NCBI RefSeq assembly: GCF_001676725.1
Contig: NZ_CP016172.1
Span: forward strand, 124,001-188,000
DNA length: 64,000 nt
Source of the DNA: Bordetella flabilis
GTDB taxonomy: Bacteria > Pseudomonadota > Gammaproteobacteria > Burkholderiales > Burkholderiaceae_B
Direction: 5' to 3'
Positions within the stretch are counted from its first letter, which is position 1. The number at the start of each line of letters is the position of its first letter. The notes beneath the pieces are model-generated. The model did not search any database. It saw only the letters and a list, made by a program, of their open reading frames with translations, and was not told the origin of the DNA. Shown here piece after piece: positions 7,473 to 17,403 of the stretch. A program made the translations under genes and the position numbers.

Positions 7473-8327
7473 TTACCTCACGTGTTTCCAGTAGGAAGCG
7501 TTCAGCCGCATCGCGACGACCAGGAACAGACCCAGGAAGAGCAGCACCCAGACGCCGACTTCCTTGCGGAACTGGGCCACCGGCTCGGCCATCCAGGCCA
7601 GGAAGGCGCTCAGGTCCGCGACATCGTTGTCGTACTGGGCCGATTGCGAGGCATTCGCAGGCTTGAAGGTGGCTGTGAAGCTTTCGCCGCCATGATAGCC
7701 CGCCACGTTGTCTTTCTTGACCGTGGCGTAGCCCTGGGCATCGTAGACGGTGGTGACGCGCTCCCATCCGGCTTCCTCGCCCTTGCCTTCGACGGCGTGG
7801 ATGGCCACGGTGGTCAATTCGCGCGGGCCCTGGCGTTCCCAAAGGGCGTGCGGCATGCCGACATTGGGAAATACCAGGTTGTTCCATCCCGTGGGCCGGC
7901 TGGTGTCGCGGTAGAACGAACGCAGGTAGGTGTAAATGTAGTCCATTCCAGGCGCGCCTGCCGTCTGCGACTTGGCGCGCGCGATGACGGACAGGTCGGG
8001 CGGCGTGGTGCCGAACCACTTCTTGGCGTCCTTGGGGGACATGGCGACAGTCATCAGGTCGCCCACCTTTTCGCCGGTGAAGAGCAGGTTCTTCTTGATC
8101 TGCTCGTCCGTCAGCCCGATCTGCTCGAGCGTGTTGTAGCGCACCGAGGCCGCCGCGTGGCAGTTCAGGCAGTAGTTGACGAACAACTTGGCGCCGTTCT
8201 GCAGGGCGGCGACGTCATTGGTGCGGTCCGGCGCTTTTTCCAGAGGGTATCCGCCTTCTGCGGCCACGGCGGCGGCGCACGCGACCATCAACGTCACGGC
8301 ACCCATCAGCTTCTTGATCATGGTCAT
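7473..8327 (-). CDS. petC: Ubiquinol-cytochrome c reductase cytochrome c1
   Basis: 284 residues. There is a signal peptide ending near AVAAEGG (about residue 23), the covalent heme site CLNCH at 53-57, and a C-terminal membrane anchor (VGVWVLLFLGLFLVVAMRL) before the positive end SYWKHVR. It is the electron-donating subunit of cytochrome bc1: it takes electrons from the Rieske protein and passes them to soluble cytochrome c on the periplasmic side. Last gene of petABC, 21 bases behind petB. Confidence 0.97.
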   Translation of the reverse strand: MTMIKKLMGAVTLMVACAAAVAAEGGYPLEKAPDRTNDVAALQNGAKLFVNYCLNCHAAASVRYNTLEQIGLTDEQIKKNLLFTGEKVGDLMTVAMSPKDAKKWFGTTPPDLSVIARAKSQTAGAPGMDYIYTYLRSFYRDTSRPTGWNNLVFPNVGMPHALWERQGPRELTTVAIHAVEGKGEEAGWERVTTVYDAQGYATVKKDNVAGYHGGESFTATFKPANASQSAQYDNDVADLSAFLAWMAEPVAQFRKEVGVWVLLFLGLFLVVAMRLNASYWKHVR

Positions 8328-8348
8328 TCCGTTAGGTATCCAGAGGGC

Positions 8349-9737
8349 TCAGTGGGCGTGATAAACGACGCGTTCAGGAACGGGCTTGAAGGTCCCCAGG
8401 CGGCTCCACACAGGCATCAGGAAAAAGAACGCCAGGTAGTAGAGCGTCCCGATCTGGGACGTGAGGTTCAGCGCCGGACTGGGCGGTTGCGTGCCCACGT
8501 AGCCAAGGATGACGAAGTCGATCATGAACAATGCGTAGACGACCTTGTGCCAGTCGGGCCGGTAACGGATCGACTTGACGGGCGAGTGGTCCAGCCAGGG
8601 CAGGAAGAACAGGATGACGACCGTGCCGCCCATGGTCACCACGCCCCAGAACTTGGCGTCCAGCACGCGCAACAGCACCGCCACGACGATCAGGATCACC
8701 GGCAGGGCGATGCGCGCGATGCCGCGGCCGCGGCCTTTGACGAGCAGGGCCAGCGCGCCGAGGACGGCCGCACCGGAAAGCACCCAGGTGAAGTCGTCCG
8801 TGGTGGCGCGGAGCATGGAATAGAACGGCGTGAAGTACCACACGGGCGCGATATGAGGAGGCGTCTTCAGCGAGTCGGCCGGAATGAAGTTGTTGTATTC
8901 CAGGAAGTAGCCGCCCATTTCCGGCCCGAAGAATACGATGGCCGCGAAGACGATCAGGAAACCCGCCACGCCGACGATGTCGTGCACCGTGTAGTAGGGG
9001 TGGAACGGCAGCCCGTCCATCGGACGGCCATGGCGGTCCTTCGGTCCTTCCTTGATTTCCACGCCGTCGGGATTGTTCGAGCCGACTTCATGCAGCGCCA
9101 CCAGGTGCGCCGCGACCAGGCCGATCAGGACCAGCGGGATGGCGATCACGTGGAAGGCGAAGAAGCGGTTCAGCGTGGCGTCCGAAACGACGTAGTCGCC
9201 GCGGATCCAGATCGACAGGTCCGGTCCGATGAAGGGGATCGCCGAGAACAGGTTCACAATGACCTGCGCGCCCCAGTAGGACATCTGGCCCCAGGGCAGC
9301 AGGTAGCCGAAGAAGGCTTCGCCCATCAGGCAGAGGAAGATCGCGACGCCGAAGATCCAGACCAGTTCGCGCGGCTTGCGGTACGAGCCATAAAGCAGTC
9401 CGCGCAGCATGTGCAGGTAGACCACCACGAAGAACATCGATGCACCAGTCGAGTGCATGTAGCGGATAAACCACCCGCCCGGCACTTCCCGCATGATGTA
9501 TTCGACGGACTGGAACGCGCGCTCGGCGTCCGGCTTGTAATGCATGACCAGGAAGATTCCGGTCACGATCTGGATCACCAGCACCAGCAGCGCCAGGGAA
9601 CCGAAGAAATACCAGAAGTTGAAATTCTTGGGTGCGTAGTACTCGGAGACATGGGCCTTCCAGGTGGACGTTGCCGGAAAACGGCGGTCCAGCCAACCCA
9701 TGAAACCTGTCGATTCGACGGTCTTGTCGCCAGCCAT
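8349..9737 (-). CDS. petB: Ubiquinol-cytochrome c reductase cytochrome b
   Basis: 462 residues, polytopic. The two heme-ligand helices are visible: FIRYMHSTGASMFFVVVYLH and FFAFHVIAIPLVLIGLVAAH. The Qo-site motif reads PVWY (in APVWYFTPFYSML) rather than the textbook PEWY; this variant is known from some proteobacterial enzymes. Additional C-terminal helices follow, in keeping with a fused cytochrome b plus subunit-IV-type protein. It oxidises ubiquinol and reduces quinone at the two membrane faces. Middle gene of petABC, 63 bases behind petA. Confidence 0.97.
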   Translation of the reverse strand: MAGDKTVESTGFMGWLDRRFPATSTWKAHVSEYYAPKNFNFWYFFGSLALLVLVIQIVTGIFLVMHYKPDAERAFQSVEYIMREVPGGWFIRYMHSTGASMFFVVVYLHMLRGLLYGSYRKPRELVWIFGVAIFLCLMGEAFFGYLLPWGQMSYWGAQVIVNLFSAIPFIGPDLSIWIRGDYVVSDATLNRFFAFHVIAIPLVLIGLVAAHLVALHEVGSNNPDGVEIKEGPKDRHGRPMDGLPFHPYYTVHDIVGVAGFLIVFAAIVFFGPEMGGYFLEYNNFIPADSLKTPPHIAPVWYFTPFYSMLRATTDDFTWVLSGAAVLGALALLVKGRGRGIARIALPVILIVVAVLLRVLDAKFWGVVTMGGTVVILFFLPWLDHSPVKSIRYRPDWHKVVYALFMIDFVILGYVGTQPPSPALNLTSQIGTLYYLAFFFLMPVWSRLGTFKPVPERVVYHAH

Positions 9738-9800
9738 GAAGCAGCTCCTTTGCTAGTCGTGGCGTATCTGTTCTATCGAGCGGGGCGAGGCAGCGCCGCT

Positions 9801-10421
9801 TCAGGCCTTGTTGTCTTCATCGACGCCGATGATGATGCGGTTGTCGCTGAGATACTGATACGGCGGCACCTCCAGGTTGTCCGGCGCCGGCACGTTCTTG
9901 AAGACCCGGCCCGCCAGGTCGAAGGTGGAGCCGTGGCAGGGGCAAAGGAAACCGTCGATGCCGGGCGCGACATCCGCCTGCTGGTGTGGCGAGCAACCGA
10001 GGTGGGTGCAGATGCCGACGCAGACGAACAGGTCCGGCTTGCGCGAGCGGTACTCGTTTTCCGCGTATTTGGGCGTGAAACCGGGCCGCTGGGAGTTGGG
10101 ATCCGCGAGCAGGGACGTGTCTTTCTTGAGCTCTTCGAGCTGTTCGGGAGAGCGGCGCAGTATCCAGACCGGCTTGCCGCGCCATTCCACTGTGACCATT
10201 TGTCCGGCCGGGATGCCGGCGACGTCCACTTCCACCGGTGCGCCGGCGGCGCGCGCCTTGGCGGACGGGGCGAAGGTGCCGACGAACGGCACCGCAGTTG
10301 CTACGCCGGCCACGCCACCCAGGGCACAGGCCGTCGTTACCCAGAAACGTCTCGATGGGTCAGGGGGCAGATTGATGGGGGCTGCGCCTTCGTCATCGGG
10401 ATACATCGTAGTCTGACTCAT
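9801..10421 (-). CDS. petA: Ubiquinol-cytochrome c reductase Rieske iron-sulfur subunit
   Basis: 206 residues. A twin-arginine signal-anchor ([14 protein letters not shown], about residues 23-36) precedes the membrane helix. The [2Fe-2S] binding motifs are CTHLGCSP and CPCHGSTFD, giving two Cys and two His ligands. It accepts the first electron from ubiquinol in cytochrome bc1 and hands it to cytochrome c1. The Tat-type signal means it depends on the TatABC translocase, encoded at 13747-15412. First gene of petABC, transcribed divergently from mscL across a 263-base gap. Confidence 0.97.
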   Translation of the reverse strand: MSQTTMYPDDEGAAPINLPPDPSRRFWVTTACALGGVAGVATAVPFVGTFAPSAKARAAGAPVEVDVAGIPAGQMVTVEWRGKPVWILRRSPEQLEELKKDTSLLADPNSQRPGFTPKYAENEYRSRKPDLFVCVGICTHLGCSPHQQADVAPGIDGFLCPCHGSTFDLAGRVFKNVPAPDNLEVPPYQYLSDNRIIIGVDEDNKA

Positions 10422-10586
10422 CTTCCATCCTTGTTATGCAGCTACTGCGGTAGTGCCGGGCCGTGTAGCGTCCCCTCCGGGGGATGTGGAATAAGCAGTT
10501 GGCCCTGTACCTGGCCTTTCTATACACCCCGGAACGCCGGGATGGTCTTAACTCTGGTCTTTCGTCTTCAGGTCTTTAAAGTATGT

Positions 10587-10602
10587 CTGCGCGAAGGCGC
10601 AG
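10587..10602. repeat. Short hairpin in the petA-mscL intergenic region
   Basis: CTGCGC-gaag-GCGCAG, a perfect 6-bp stem with a tetraloop, followed on the plus strand by CGCTTTT. A second small dyad (TCCCC-tcc-GGGGGA) lies near 10472-10485, on the petA leader side. These are the only structures I see in the 263-base divergent region, apart from a TATTAT box at 10638-10643 that could serve mscL. Confidence 0.4.
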
Positions 10603-10684
10603 CGCTTTTGGAATTACGTGGCGTCTTCGCAACCGCGTATTATAACCTTAGCCCAATCAGGGGCCGTATCACAGAGGAGCATGT

Positions 10685-11158
10685 ATGAGCAAAGCGACCG
10701 GTGTACTCAAGGACTTCCGCAATTTCGCCGTCAAGGGCAATGCTGTCGATCTGGCCGTCGGCGTGATTATTGGCGCCGCCTTCGGAAGAATCGTGGATTC
10801 GCTGGTGAAGGACATCGTGATGCCCCTGATCAACTTCGTACTGGGCGGAGCGGTCGACTTTTCCAACAAGTTCCTGGTGCTCTCCATGCCGCCCAACTAT
10901 ACCGGGCCCATGACATACGCCGACTTGACGAAAGCCGGCGCCAATGTCTTCGCCTGGGGCAATTTCATCACCATCGTGATCAATTTCGTCCTGCTCGCAT
11001 TCATCATTTTCTGGATGGTCAAGGCCGTGGCAAGGGCCCGCACGCATCTGGACGCAGCTCCCGCTGGCACGCCGGCCGATGTGCAACTGCTGCGCGAGAT
11101 CCGCGACCTGCTGAAGGAGCAGCGCGGAGCGGCGCCTGAGCGCACCTCGACGCCGTAG
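10685..11158 (+). CDS. mscL: Large-conductance mechanosensitive channel MscL
   Basis: 157 residues. The N-terminal amphipathic helix and pore helix [20 protein letters not shown], the periplasmic loop and the second helix ([20 protein letters not shown]) are all in place, followed by a cytoplasmic bundle ending with [11 protein letters not shown]. It opens under membrane tension to release solutes on hypo-osmotic shock. The ribosome-binding site is AGAGGAG, seven bases before the ATG. It is a single gene that converges on the Nif3-family gene. Confidence 0.97.
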   Translation: MSKATGVLKDFRNFAVKGNAVDLAVGVIIGAAFGRIVDSLVKDIVMPLINFVLGGAVDFSNKFLVLSMPPNYTGPMTYADLTKAGANVFAWGNFITIVINFVLLAFIIFWMVKAVARARTHLDAAPAGTPADVQLLREIRDLLKEQRGAAPERTSTP

Positions 11159-11200
11159 GGGGCGGGCATGCCCGCCGGCGGCAGCCGGCGCAGCACGATC

Positions 11201-11977
11201 CTATACCGGGTTGTCGATATCGACGAAGTCGACACGGATATTGAATTGGGCGGCGATGGCGGCACCCAGCGCCTGGGCGCCGTAGCGTTCGGTGGCATGG
11301 TGCCCGGCCGCCAGGAATCCGACACCCGTCTCGCGCGCCAGATGCACGGTGGGCTCCGAGATTTCGCCCGTGATGTAGGCGTCGGCACCCGCATCCACCG
11401 CCTCCGTCAGCATTCCCTGCGCGCCGCCGGTGCACCAGGCGATCCGGCGGATGGGCCGTTCGGGGTCGCCGATGGCTTGCGGAGCCCGGTGCAGTCGTTC
11501 CTGCACGCGCGCGGCCAGTTGCCCGAAAGTCTGGATGCCCGGGGCGGAGCCCAGCCAGACCAGGCCGTCGGCGCCGCATGTGCGGGGTGCTCCGGTGGAA
11601 TCGGTGTCCGGCTGCAAGCCCAGCACGCGGGCGAGTTGCGCGTTATTACCGAGCAAAGGGTGCGCATCCAGCGGCAGGTGGTAGGCGAACAGGTTCAGGT
11701 CATGCGCCAGCGCCAGGGCCAGCCGGGTGCGGCGGGTTCCTCGCACGCGTGGGTCCTCGTTCTTCCAGAACCAGCCGTGGTGCACCAGCACCGCGTCGGC
11801 GCCGCGGGCGATGGCTGCGCGCAACAAGGCCTCCGAAGCCGTGACGCCCGCGATAATATGGCCGATCGACGCCTTGCCCTCCACCTGCAACCCGTTTGGG
11901 CAGTAATCCCTGAACCGTCCCGGCTGCAGGGTCTGATCCAGCCAAGCGGCCAATTCACTGGTATCGATTCTGTTCAT
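11201..11977 (-). CDS. Nif3-like dinuclear metal centre hexameric protein
   Basis: 258 residues. Typical Nif3/YbgI family features are visible: CPNGLQVEG near the start, the metal-binding VHHGWFWKNEDPRV, LFAYHLPLDAHP, and the C-terminal TGEISEPTVHLARE and AAGHHATERYGAQAL segments. Members bind two metal ions and form a hexameric toroid. They are often labelled GTP cyclohydrolase type 2 homologues, but a cellular role has not been settled. The ATG at 11977 (MNRIDTSELAAWL) was chosen because upstream codons read into the divergent protease gene; only 10 bases separate the two start codons. Confidence 0.92.
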   Translation of the reverse strand: MNRIDTSELAAWLDQTLQPGRFRDYCPNGLQVEGKASIGHIIAGVTASEALLRAAIARGADAVLVHHGWFWKNEDPRVRGTRRTRLALALAHDLNLFAYHLPLDAHPLLGNNAQLARVLGLQPDTDSTGAPRTCGADGLVWLGSAPGIQTFGQLAARVQERLHRAPQAIGDPERPIRRIAWCTGGAQGMLTEAVDAGADAYITGEISEPTVHLARETGVGFLAAGHHATERYGAQALGAAIAAQFNIRVDFVDIDNPV

Positions 11978-11987
11978 TGCCTTGCCT

Positions 11988-13148
11988 ATGCGTCGACTCT
12001 GGCTGATATTTGCCCAGACCGTAACGGTCAGTCTAGCCATTCTATTCGTGGTCAGTACCTTGCGGCCGGACTGGCTGCGCCTGTCCGAGCCCTCCCTGCC
12101 AAGCACGCCGGGACCGGGCCCCGCGGGGAGCGCCGGATCGGCCGACGCGGCCATGGCCCTGAGCTTCGCGCCCGCCGTGGCGCGTGCCGCGCCGGCCGTG
12201 GTGAACGTCTACACCGCCAAGCATGTGGACGTGCCGCTGATCCCACTGCCCGACGATCCCATCATTCGCGAGCTGCTGGGCCAGGTGCCGGGCGCCAGCC
12301 GGCGCCATGAGTCGACCAGCCTGGGGTCCGGCGTGATCGTGGAGGACCGCTACGTCCTCACGAATTACCACGTCGTGGAAGCGGCCGACGCCATCGAGGT
12401 GGCGCTGGCAGATGGCCGCGAGAGCTCCGCCCAGGTCGTGGGCGCCGATCCGGAAACCGATCTTGCCGTCCTCAAGCTACCGGCCCAAATTGGCGAACTC
12501 CCCGTGGCCAGCCTTGGCAACGACGGATCGTTGAAGGTCGGCGACATCGTCCTGGCCATCGGCAACCCTTTCGGCGTCGGCCAGACCACGACCCAAGGCA
12601 TCGTGTCGGCGCTGGGGCGCAGCAGCCTCGGCTTGAACACCTACGAGAACTTCATCCAGACCGATGCCGCCATCAACCCGGGGAATTCCGGTGGCGCGCT
12701 GATCGACCAGCACGGCAACGTGGTGGGAATCAACACGGCGATCTATTCGCAGACCGGTGGGTCGCTGGGCATCGGTTTCGCCGTGCCGATCGACACGGCG
12801 CGCTCGGTGATGGAAGAAATCGTGCGCAGCGGCTCGGTGCGTCGCGGCTGGCTGGGAGTCGAGCCGCAGGATCTGACGCCAGAACTGGCGCGCGCGTTCA
12901 AGTTGAGCAGTCCGCGCGGCGCCATCATCGCGGGCGTCATGCGCGATGGCCCGGCGGGGCGCGGCGGTATCCGGGTCGGTGACATCGTCCTGAGCATCGA
13001 CGGCAACGATGTGCAGAACACCGCTTCGATGCTGGCGATGGTCGCCTTGCTGCCGCCGGGGCAGGTGGTCACCGTGTCCGTTCTGCGCGGCGGCCGCCCG
13101 ATGGAGTTGAAGGTGAGAATCGGCGTGCGTCCCCAGCGCCCCAGGTAG
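11988..13148 (+). CDS. DegS/DegQ-type trypsin-like periplasmic serine protease
   Basis: About 386 residues. An N-terminal hydrophobic anchor (LIFAQTVTVSLAILFVV) is not followed by a clear cleavage site, so it is probably a DegS-like membrane-tethered form. The catalytic triad is visible as His in LTNYHVVE, Asp in ETDLAVLKL and Ser in NPGNSGGAL. A single PDZ domain follows (RRGWLGVEPQDL to the end), against two in DegP/DegQ. The architecture fits the site-1 protease that starts the sigma-E envelope stress response. A TTG six bases upstream is an alternative start. The gene is divergent from the Nif3 gene and overlaps the end of the XRE regulator by 80 bases. Confidence 0.9.
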   Translation: MRRLWLIFAQTVTVSLAILFVVSTLRPDWLRLSEPSLPSTPGPGPAGSAGSADAAMALSFAPAVARAAPAVVNVYTAKHVDVPLIPLPDDPIIRELLGQVPGASRRHESTSLGSGVIVEDRYVLTNYHVVEAADAIEVALADGRESSAQVVGADPETDLAVLKLPAQIGELPVASLGNDGSLKVGDIVLAIGNPFGVGQTTTQGIVSALGRSSLGLNTYENFIQTDAAINPGNSGGALIDQHGNVVGINTAIYSQTGGSLGIGFAVPIDTARSVMEEIVRSGSVRRGWLGVEPQDLTPELARAFKLSSPRGAIIAGVMRDGPAGRGGIRVGDIVLSIDGNDVQNTASMLAMVALLPPGQVVTVSVLRGGRPMELKVRIGVRPQRPR

Positions 13149-13533
13149 GGCGATCCGCCAGCAGGCGCACCAGGGCGACGATGTGGCGGCGCTCGGGTTC
13201 GGAAAGCCGCGCCATCAGCATGTGGAGTTCGGCCGCGTCGCCTCCGCATTCCGGGTGGTACTGGCGTCCGGCTTGCGGCTCGCGCAGGTGCGGCGGTTCC
13301 TGCGCCTGCGGCGTGGAGGACGCACTGGCGTCGCCATCGTTCAGCCAGGTGACGGTGGTGCCGAGGGCACGCGCCAGGCGCGACAGCGTGTCGAGCGCCG
13401 GCAGATACCCTTCGGCGCGGCTCAGAATGCGGTGGATGGAGGTCTGCGGTACGCCGGAAAGGCGTGCCAGTTGTCGTTGGCTGCGTATGCCACGCCAGCG
13501 CATCAGGGTTCGCAACCGGTTCGCCATGTTCAT
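13069..13533 (-). CDS. XRE-family helix-turn-helix transcriptional regulator
   Basis: 154 residues. An N-terminal Cro/C1-type helix-turn-helix domain covers about residues 4-66 (RSQRQLARLSGVPQTSIHRI, ALDTLSRLARALGTTVTWL). A linker follows, then a helix ELHMLMARLSEPERRHIVAL that could mediate dimerisation. The last 27 residues are encoded antisense to the end of the protease gene. The target is unknown; there is no obvious partner gene beside it. Confidence 0.85.
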   Translation of the reverse strand: MNMANRLRTLMRWRGIRSQRQLARLSGVPQTSIHRILSRAEGYLPALDTLSRLARALGTTVTWLNDGDASASSTPQAQEPPHLREPQAGRQYHPECGGDAAELHMLMARLSEPERRHIVALVRLLADRPTWGAGDARRFSPSTPSGGRRAERTR

Positions 13534-13746
13534 GCCGCAATGTACGATTGCAGCAGGACCGACTCAAGCGTGAATCCGTCTCGTTCTAATGGCGGATGCC
13601 GCTGGTGCCGCAGTTTGAGCGCATGGCGCGGCTTTCGCGGCTGCGCGCGTCCGGCCGGCGAAGGCAAGCATTGCCACCGGCATTCCGTCGACGTTGCGGC
13701 CTATCCTTTGCCGGCCCCGGCTCGTGGGACTGGCCGCCGGCGCGGG

Positions 13747-14535
13747 TCAGTGCCGTTCGGTCAGCGCGTTTTCGCCGTCGCTTTCCGGTTTGTTCGGCTT
13801 GGAAATCATGCGCGCGCAGATGAGCCCGATCTCGAATAGCAGGCAGAGCGGCACGGCAAGCAGGAACTGGCTGACGACGTCCGGCGGCGTCACGACAGCG
13901 GCGATGACGAAGGCGCCGACGACCACGTAGCCGCGCGCGCTGCTGAGTTTCTTCACGTCCACGATGCCTGCCTTGACCAGCAGGACCACCGCCACCGGTA
14001 CCTCGAAGGTGATGCCGAAGGCCAGGAACATGGTCATGACGAAGCTGAGGTAGGCTTCGATGTCCGGCGCGGGCGTGATGGACTGCGGCGCGAACGTGGC
14101 GATGAAATGAAAGACGGTGCGGAAGACGACGAAATAGCAGAACGCCATGCCGCCGAGGAACAGCAGCGTGCTGGATACGATGAGCGGCAGCGCCAGCCGT
14201 TTTTCGTGGCGGTACAGGCCCGGCGCGACGAAGGCCCAGGCCTGCCACAGCACCACCGGCAGGGCCAGCACGAACGAGGCCATCAGCGTGACCTTGACGG
14301 GCACCATGAAGGGCGTGATGACGCCGGTCGCGATCATGCGGGTGCCTTCGGGCAGGGAGGCCAGCATGGGGCGCGCGAGGATGTCGTAGATGACCGAGGC
14401 GCCCGGGTAGATGAACAGGATGATGAAGATGACGGCCACCGCCGCCACGGCACGCAGCAGCCGCGTACGCAGCTCGATCAGGTGCGACATGAAGCTGTCT
14501 TCCTGCAGCTCGTCCTGCGGAATTTCCTGGCTCAC
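13747..14535 (-). CDS. tatC: Sec-independent protein translocase TatC
   Basis: 262 residues with six membrane helices. The conserved N-terminus DSFMSHLIELRTRLLRAVAA is the signal-recognition part of TatC, and the first-loop motif FMVPVKVTLMASFVLALPVVL and later LSFVMTMFLAFGITFEVPV are characteristic. TatC with TatB is the receptor for twin-arginine signal peptides of folded proteins. Its start codon overlaps the tatB stop (ATGA). The C-terminus is hydrophilic (SKPNKPESDGENALTERH). It is the last gene of the long minus-strand block. Confidence 0.97.
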   Translation of the reverse strand: MSQEIPQDELQEDSFMSHLIELRTRLLRAVAAVAVIFIILFIYPGASVIYDILARPMLASLPEGTRMIATGVITPFMVPVKVTLMASFVLALPVVLWQAWAFVAPGLYRHEKRLALPLIVSSTLLFLGGMAFCYFVVFRTVFHFIATFAPQSITPAPDIEAYLSFVMTMFLAFGITFEVPVAVVLLVKAGIVDVKKLSSARGYVVVGAFVIAAVVTPPDVVSQFLLAVPLCLLFEIGLICARMISKPNKPESDGENALTERH

Positions 14536-15104
14536 GTTGCGGTACCCGTAGGGGATGGAGAAGCGGGCGTCGCGGCCTGCGGTGCGGGAGATGTTGGAGC
14601 GGCCGTCGCGGCCGGTGCGACCGAGGTTGCCGGCGCTGCCGGTGTCGGACCCGGTGTCGGCCCGGACGCTGCCGCGGAGCCGGCCGGGGCGCCGTGCGGC
14701 GTCGTGGCGGCGTGGGCGACCGCGGGCGCCGCCGGGTCCGGTACGGCCATGGGCGCCGGCGCTGCCGCAGGCTCCGTATGCGTGGATACCGCGCTGGTCG
14801 CCGCCTTGGCGGTGTCCTCGAGCTCCTGGCGCAAGGCCTGGGCCGGTTCCTGCAGCGAGGTCCCGACGTCCCGCAGCGAGGTGTGCACCGACTGGGCGGC
14901 GTCTTCCATTTCGCTCTTGAACTTGCGCAGGTCGTCCAGCTCGATTTCGCGCCGGATGTCGCTTTTCACGTCGTTGACATAGCGCTGCGCGCGGCCGAGC
15001 AGATGCCCGACGGTGCGTGCGACTTTGGGCAGACGTTCCGGTCCGATGACGATCAGCGCGATCACGCCGATCACCATCAGTTCTGAGAAACTGACATCAA
15101 ACAT
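14532..15104 (-). CDS. tatB: Sec-independent protein translocase TatB
   Basis: 190 residues. The N-terminal membrane hairpin MFDVSFSELMVIGVIALIVI followed by GPERLPKVARTVGHLLGRAQ is the TatB signature. An amphipathic helix follows, then a long Ala/Pro/Thr-rich tail (about residues 105-190) that looks disordered; such tails vary among TatB proteins. It forms the substrate-binding complex with TatC. The ATG at 15104 was chosen on the conserved N-terminus; the gene overlaps tatC by 4 bases and lies 74 bases behind tatA. Confidence 0.96.
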   Translation of the reverse strand: MFDVSFSELMVIGVIALIVIGPERLPKVARTVGHLLGRAQRYVNDVKSDIRREIELDDLRKFKSEMEDAAQSVHTSLRDVGTSLQEPAQALRQELEDTAKAATSAVSTHTEPAAAPAPMAVPDPAAPAVAHAATTPHGAPAGSAAASGPTPGPTPAAPATSVAPAATAAPTSPAPQAATPASPSPTGTAT

Positions 15105-15178
15105 ACGACGGCCAATGAAAGGGAGGCGCAAGGCCCCGGCCGCCCCGCCCGCAGGCGTGACCGTGCCGGGGACCGGGA

Positions 15179-15412
15179 TCAGGAATGCGTTTTTTCCTTG
15201 GCCTGGACGTCGATCGTGTCGCCAGACACGCGTTGCTGGACCGCTGGATCCGCCGGATCGACCGGGTTGCCGTTGGCATCGCGCATGCCTTCCTTGAAGC
15301 CCTTGACCGCCCCGCCGAGGTCGCTGCCGATATTGCGCAGTTTCTTGGTGCCGAAAATCAGCGCCACGATGACCAGAACGATCAGCCAATGCCAGATGCT
15401 AAAACTGCCCAT
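15179..15412 (-). CDS. tatA: Sec-independent protein translocase TatA
   Basis: 77 residues. It has the single N-terminal helix [20 protein letters not shown], the hinge and [20 protein letters not shown] amphipathic helix, then a short polar tail. TatA oligomerises to allow passage of folded proteins recognised by TatBC. First gene of tatABC, 15 bases behind hinT. Confidence 0.97.
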   Translation of the reverse strand: MGSFSIWHWLIVLVIVALIFGTKKLRNIGSDLGGAVKGFKEGMRDANGNPVDPADPAVQQRVSGDTIDVQAKEKTHS

Positions 15413-15427
15413 GACGGTTCTCCGTGT

Positions 15428-15796
15428 TCATGCGTTCGGGGCTGCGCGGCCTTTCCAAGGACGCGAACCGCCAATGATGTGGAAATGCAGATGCGGCACT
15501 TCCTGGCCGCCTTCCGCGCCGGAATTGGCAAGCAGGCGGAAGCCGCCCTCGGCTCCGGGGTTGCAGCCGTTGTCCAGCGCCAGGCGCGGCGCCAATGCCA
15601 CCATTCTACCCAACCAGCCGGCATCGTCGGGCGTAATCTCCTGGAGCGATGCAATGTGGCGGCGAGGGATGAGCAGCAGGTGCACCGGCGCGGCGGGGTT
15701 GATGTCGTGGAAGGCGACGAATTCTTCGTCCTCGTACACCTTGTTGGCCGGGATGTCGCCGCGTCCGATCTTGCAGAAGATGCAGTTGTCGCTCAT
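15428..15796 (-). CDS. hinT: Histidine triad (HIT) nucleotide-binding protein
   Basis: 122 residues. The N-terminal NCIFCKIGRGDIPANKVYED with two Cys, and the catalytic histidine triad HLHFHII near the C-terminus, place it in the HinT/PKCI branch, which hydrolyses nucleoside phosphoramidates and acyl-adenylates. It sits between hisE and tatA, as in many betaproteobacteria, and is probably co-transcribed with the his genes. Confidence 0.95.
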   Translation of the reverse strand: MSDNCIFCKIGRGDIPANKVYEDEEFVAFHDINPAAPVHLLLIPRRHIASLQEITPDDAGWLGRMVALAPRLALDNGCNPGAEGGFRLLANSGAEGGQEVPHLHFHIIGGSRPWKGRAAPNA

Positions 15797-15834
15797 GAAT
15801 CTCGCTCCGTATGCCGAGGTTGTCGCCCGCCCGG

Positions 15835-16185
15835 TCAGTCGGCCGGCCGGGCGGCTTTTTCGGCCAGGCCCGACAGGCCTTCGCGCCGCGCCAGTTCGGC
15901 CAGCACGTCTTCCGGCCGCAGATTGTAATGAGTCAGGGCCACCAGGCAGTGAAACCAGAGATCCGCGGTTTCGCTGACGATGCGCGCGGGCACGCCATCC
16001 TTGGCCGCCATGACGAGTTCGGTCGCTTCCTCGCCTATCTTCTTCAAGAAGGCGTCAGGTCCCTTGGACAGCAGCTTGGCGGCGTAGGAGGTCGCGGGAT
16101 CGCCTCCGCGGTCCGGGCGGCGAGTCGCCAGCATGTCGGCGACGCGCGCCAGGACAGCGGCGCTGCGCGGGTCGATATCGCTCAT
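15835..16185 (-). CDS. hisE: Phosphoribosyl-ATP pyrophosphatase HisE
   Basis: 116 residues with the MazG-like all-helical fold. The metal-binding segment [19 protein letters not shown] and the later [18 protein letters not shown] are conserved. It hydrolyses phosphoribosyl-ATP to phosphoribosyl-AMP and pyrophosphate, the second step of histidine synthesis. Its start overlaps the hisI stop (ATGA). HisE and HisI are separate proteins here, not the fused form of enteric bacteria. Confidence 0.96.
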   Translation of the reverse strand: MSDIDPRSAAVLARVADMLATRRPDRGGDPATSYAAKLLSKGPDAFLKKIGEEATELVMAAKDGVPARIVSETADLWFHCLVALTHYNLRPEDVLAELARREGLSGLAEKAARPAD

Positions 16186-16586
16186 TTGTAGATCAGCTCC
16201 GGGTCCTTGAGGACCGGGTCGGTGGTGTGCCAGCGCTGCTGCCCATCCTGTTCGTCCAGCCGGCGAAAGAAGCAGCTCGCACGGCCGGTATGGCAGGCGA
16301 TGCCACCCTGTTGTACCACCTTGAGCAGGACCACATCGCCGTCGCAGTCCAGCCGCAGTTCGTGCACCTGCTGCGTATGGCCGGATTCCTCGCCCTTGCG
16401 CCACAGGCGCTGGCGCGAGCGGGACCAATACACCGCGCGTCCGCTGGCGGCGGTTTCGGCCAGCGATTCGCGGTTCATCCAGGCCACCATGAGTACCTGT
16501 CCGGTGTCGGCATCCTGGGCAATGGCGGGAATCAGGCCCTGGTCGTCGAAGACGACGTCGGCCAGCCAGGCGGGATCATTGTTCAT
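16182..16586 (-). CDS. hisI: Phosphoribosyl-AMP cyclohydrolase HisI
   Basis: 134 residues. Conserved motifs are [32 protein letters not shown], the metal-binding [10 protein letters not shown] and [14 protein letters not shown]. It opens the adenine ring of phosphoribosyl-AMP (third step of histidine synthesis), using Zn and Mg. The ATG at 16586 lies one base before the hisF stop, and its own stop overlaps hisE. Confidence 0.96.
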   Translation of the reverse strand: MNNDPAWLADVVFDDQGLIPAIAQDADTGQVLMVAWMNRESLAETAASGRAVYWSRSRQRLWRKGEESGHTQQVHELRLDCDGDVVLLKVVQQGGIACHTGRASCFFRRLDEQDGQQRWHTTDPVLKDPELIYK

Positions 16587-16587
16587 A

Positions 16588-17399
<812 letters not shown>

Positions 17400-17403
<4 letters not shown>

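Noticed and set aside
10638..10650. TATAAT-like box on the minus strand, as a possible petA promoter
   Set aside because: It lies over 200 bases from petA and has no acceptable -35. The same bases read on the plus strand as TATTAT, which is as likely to serve mscL.
7410..10688. A frame of about 1,090 codons antisense to petABC
   Set aside because: It is opposite three certain genes and its translation is low-complexity. No ribosome-binding site or domain is visible.
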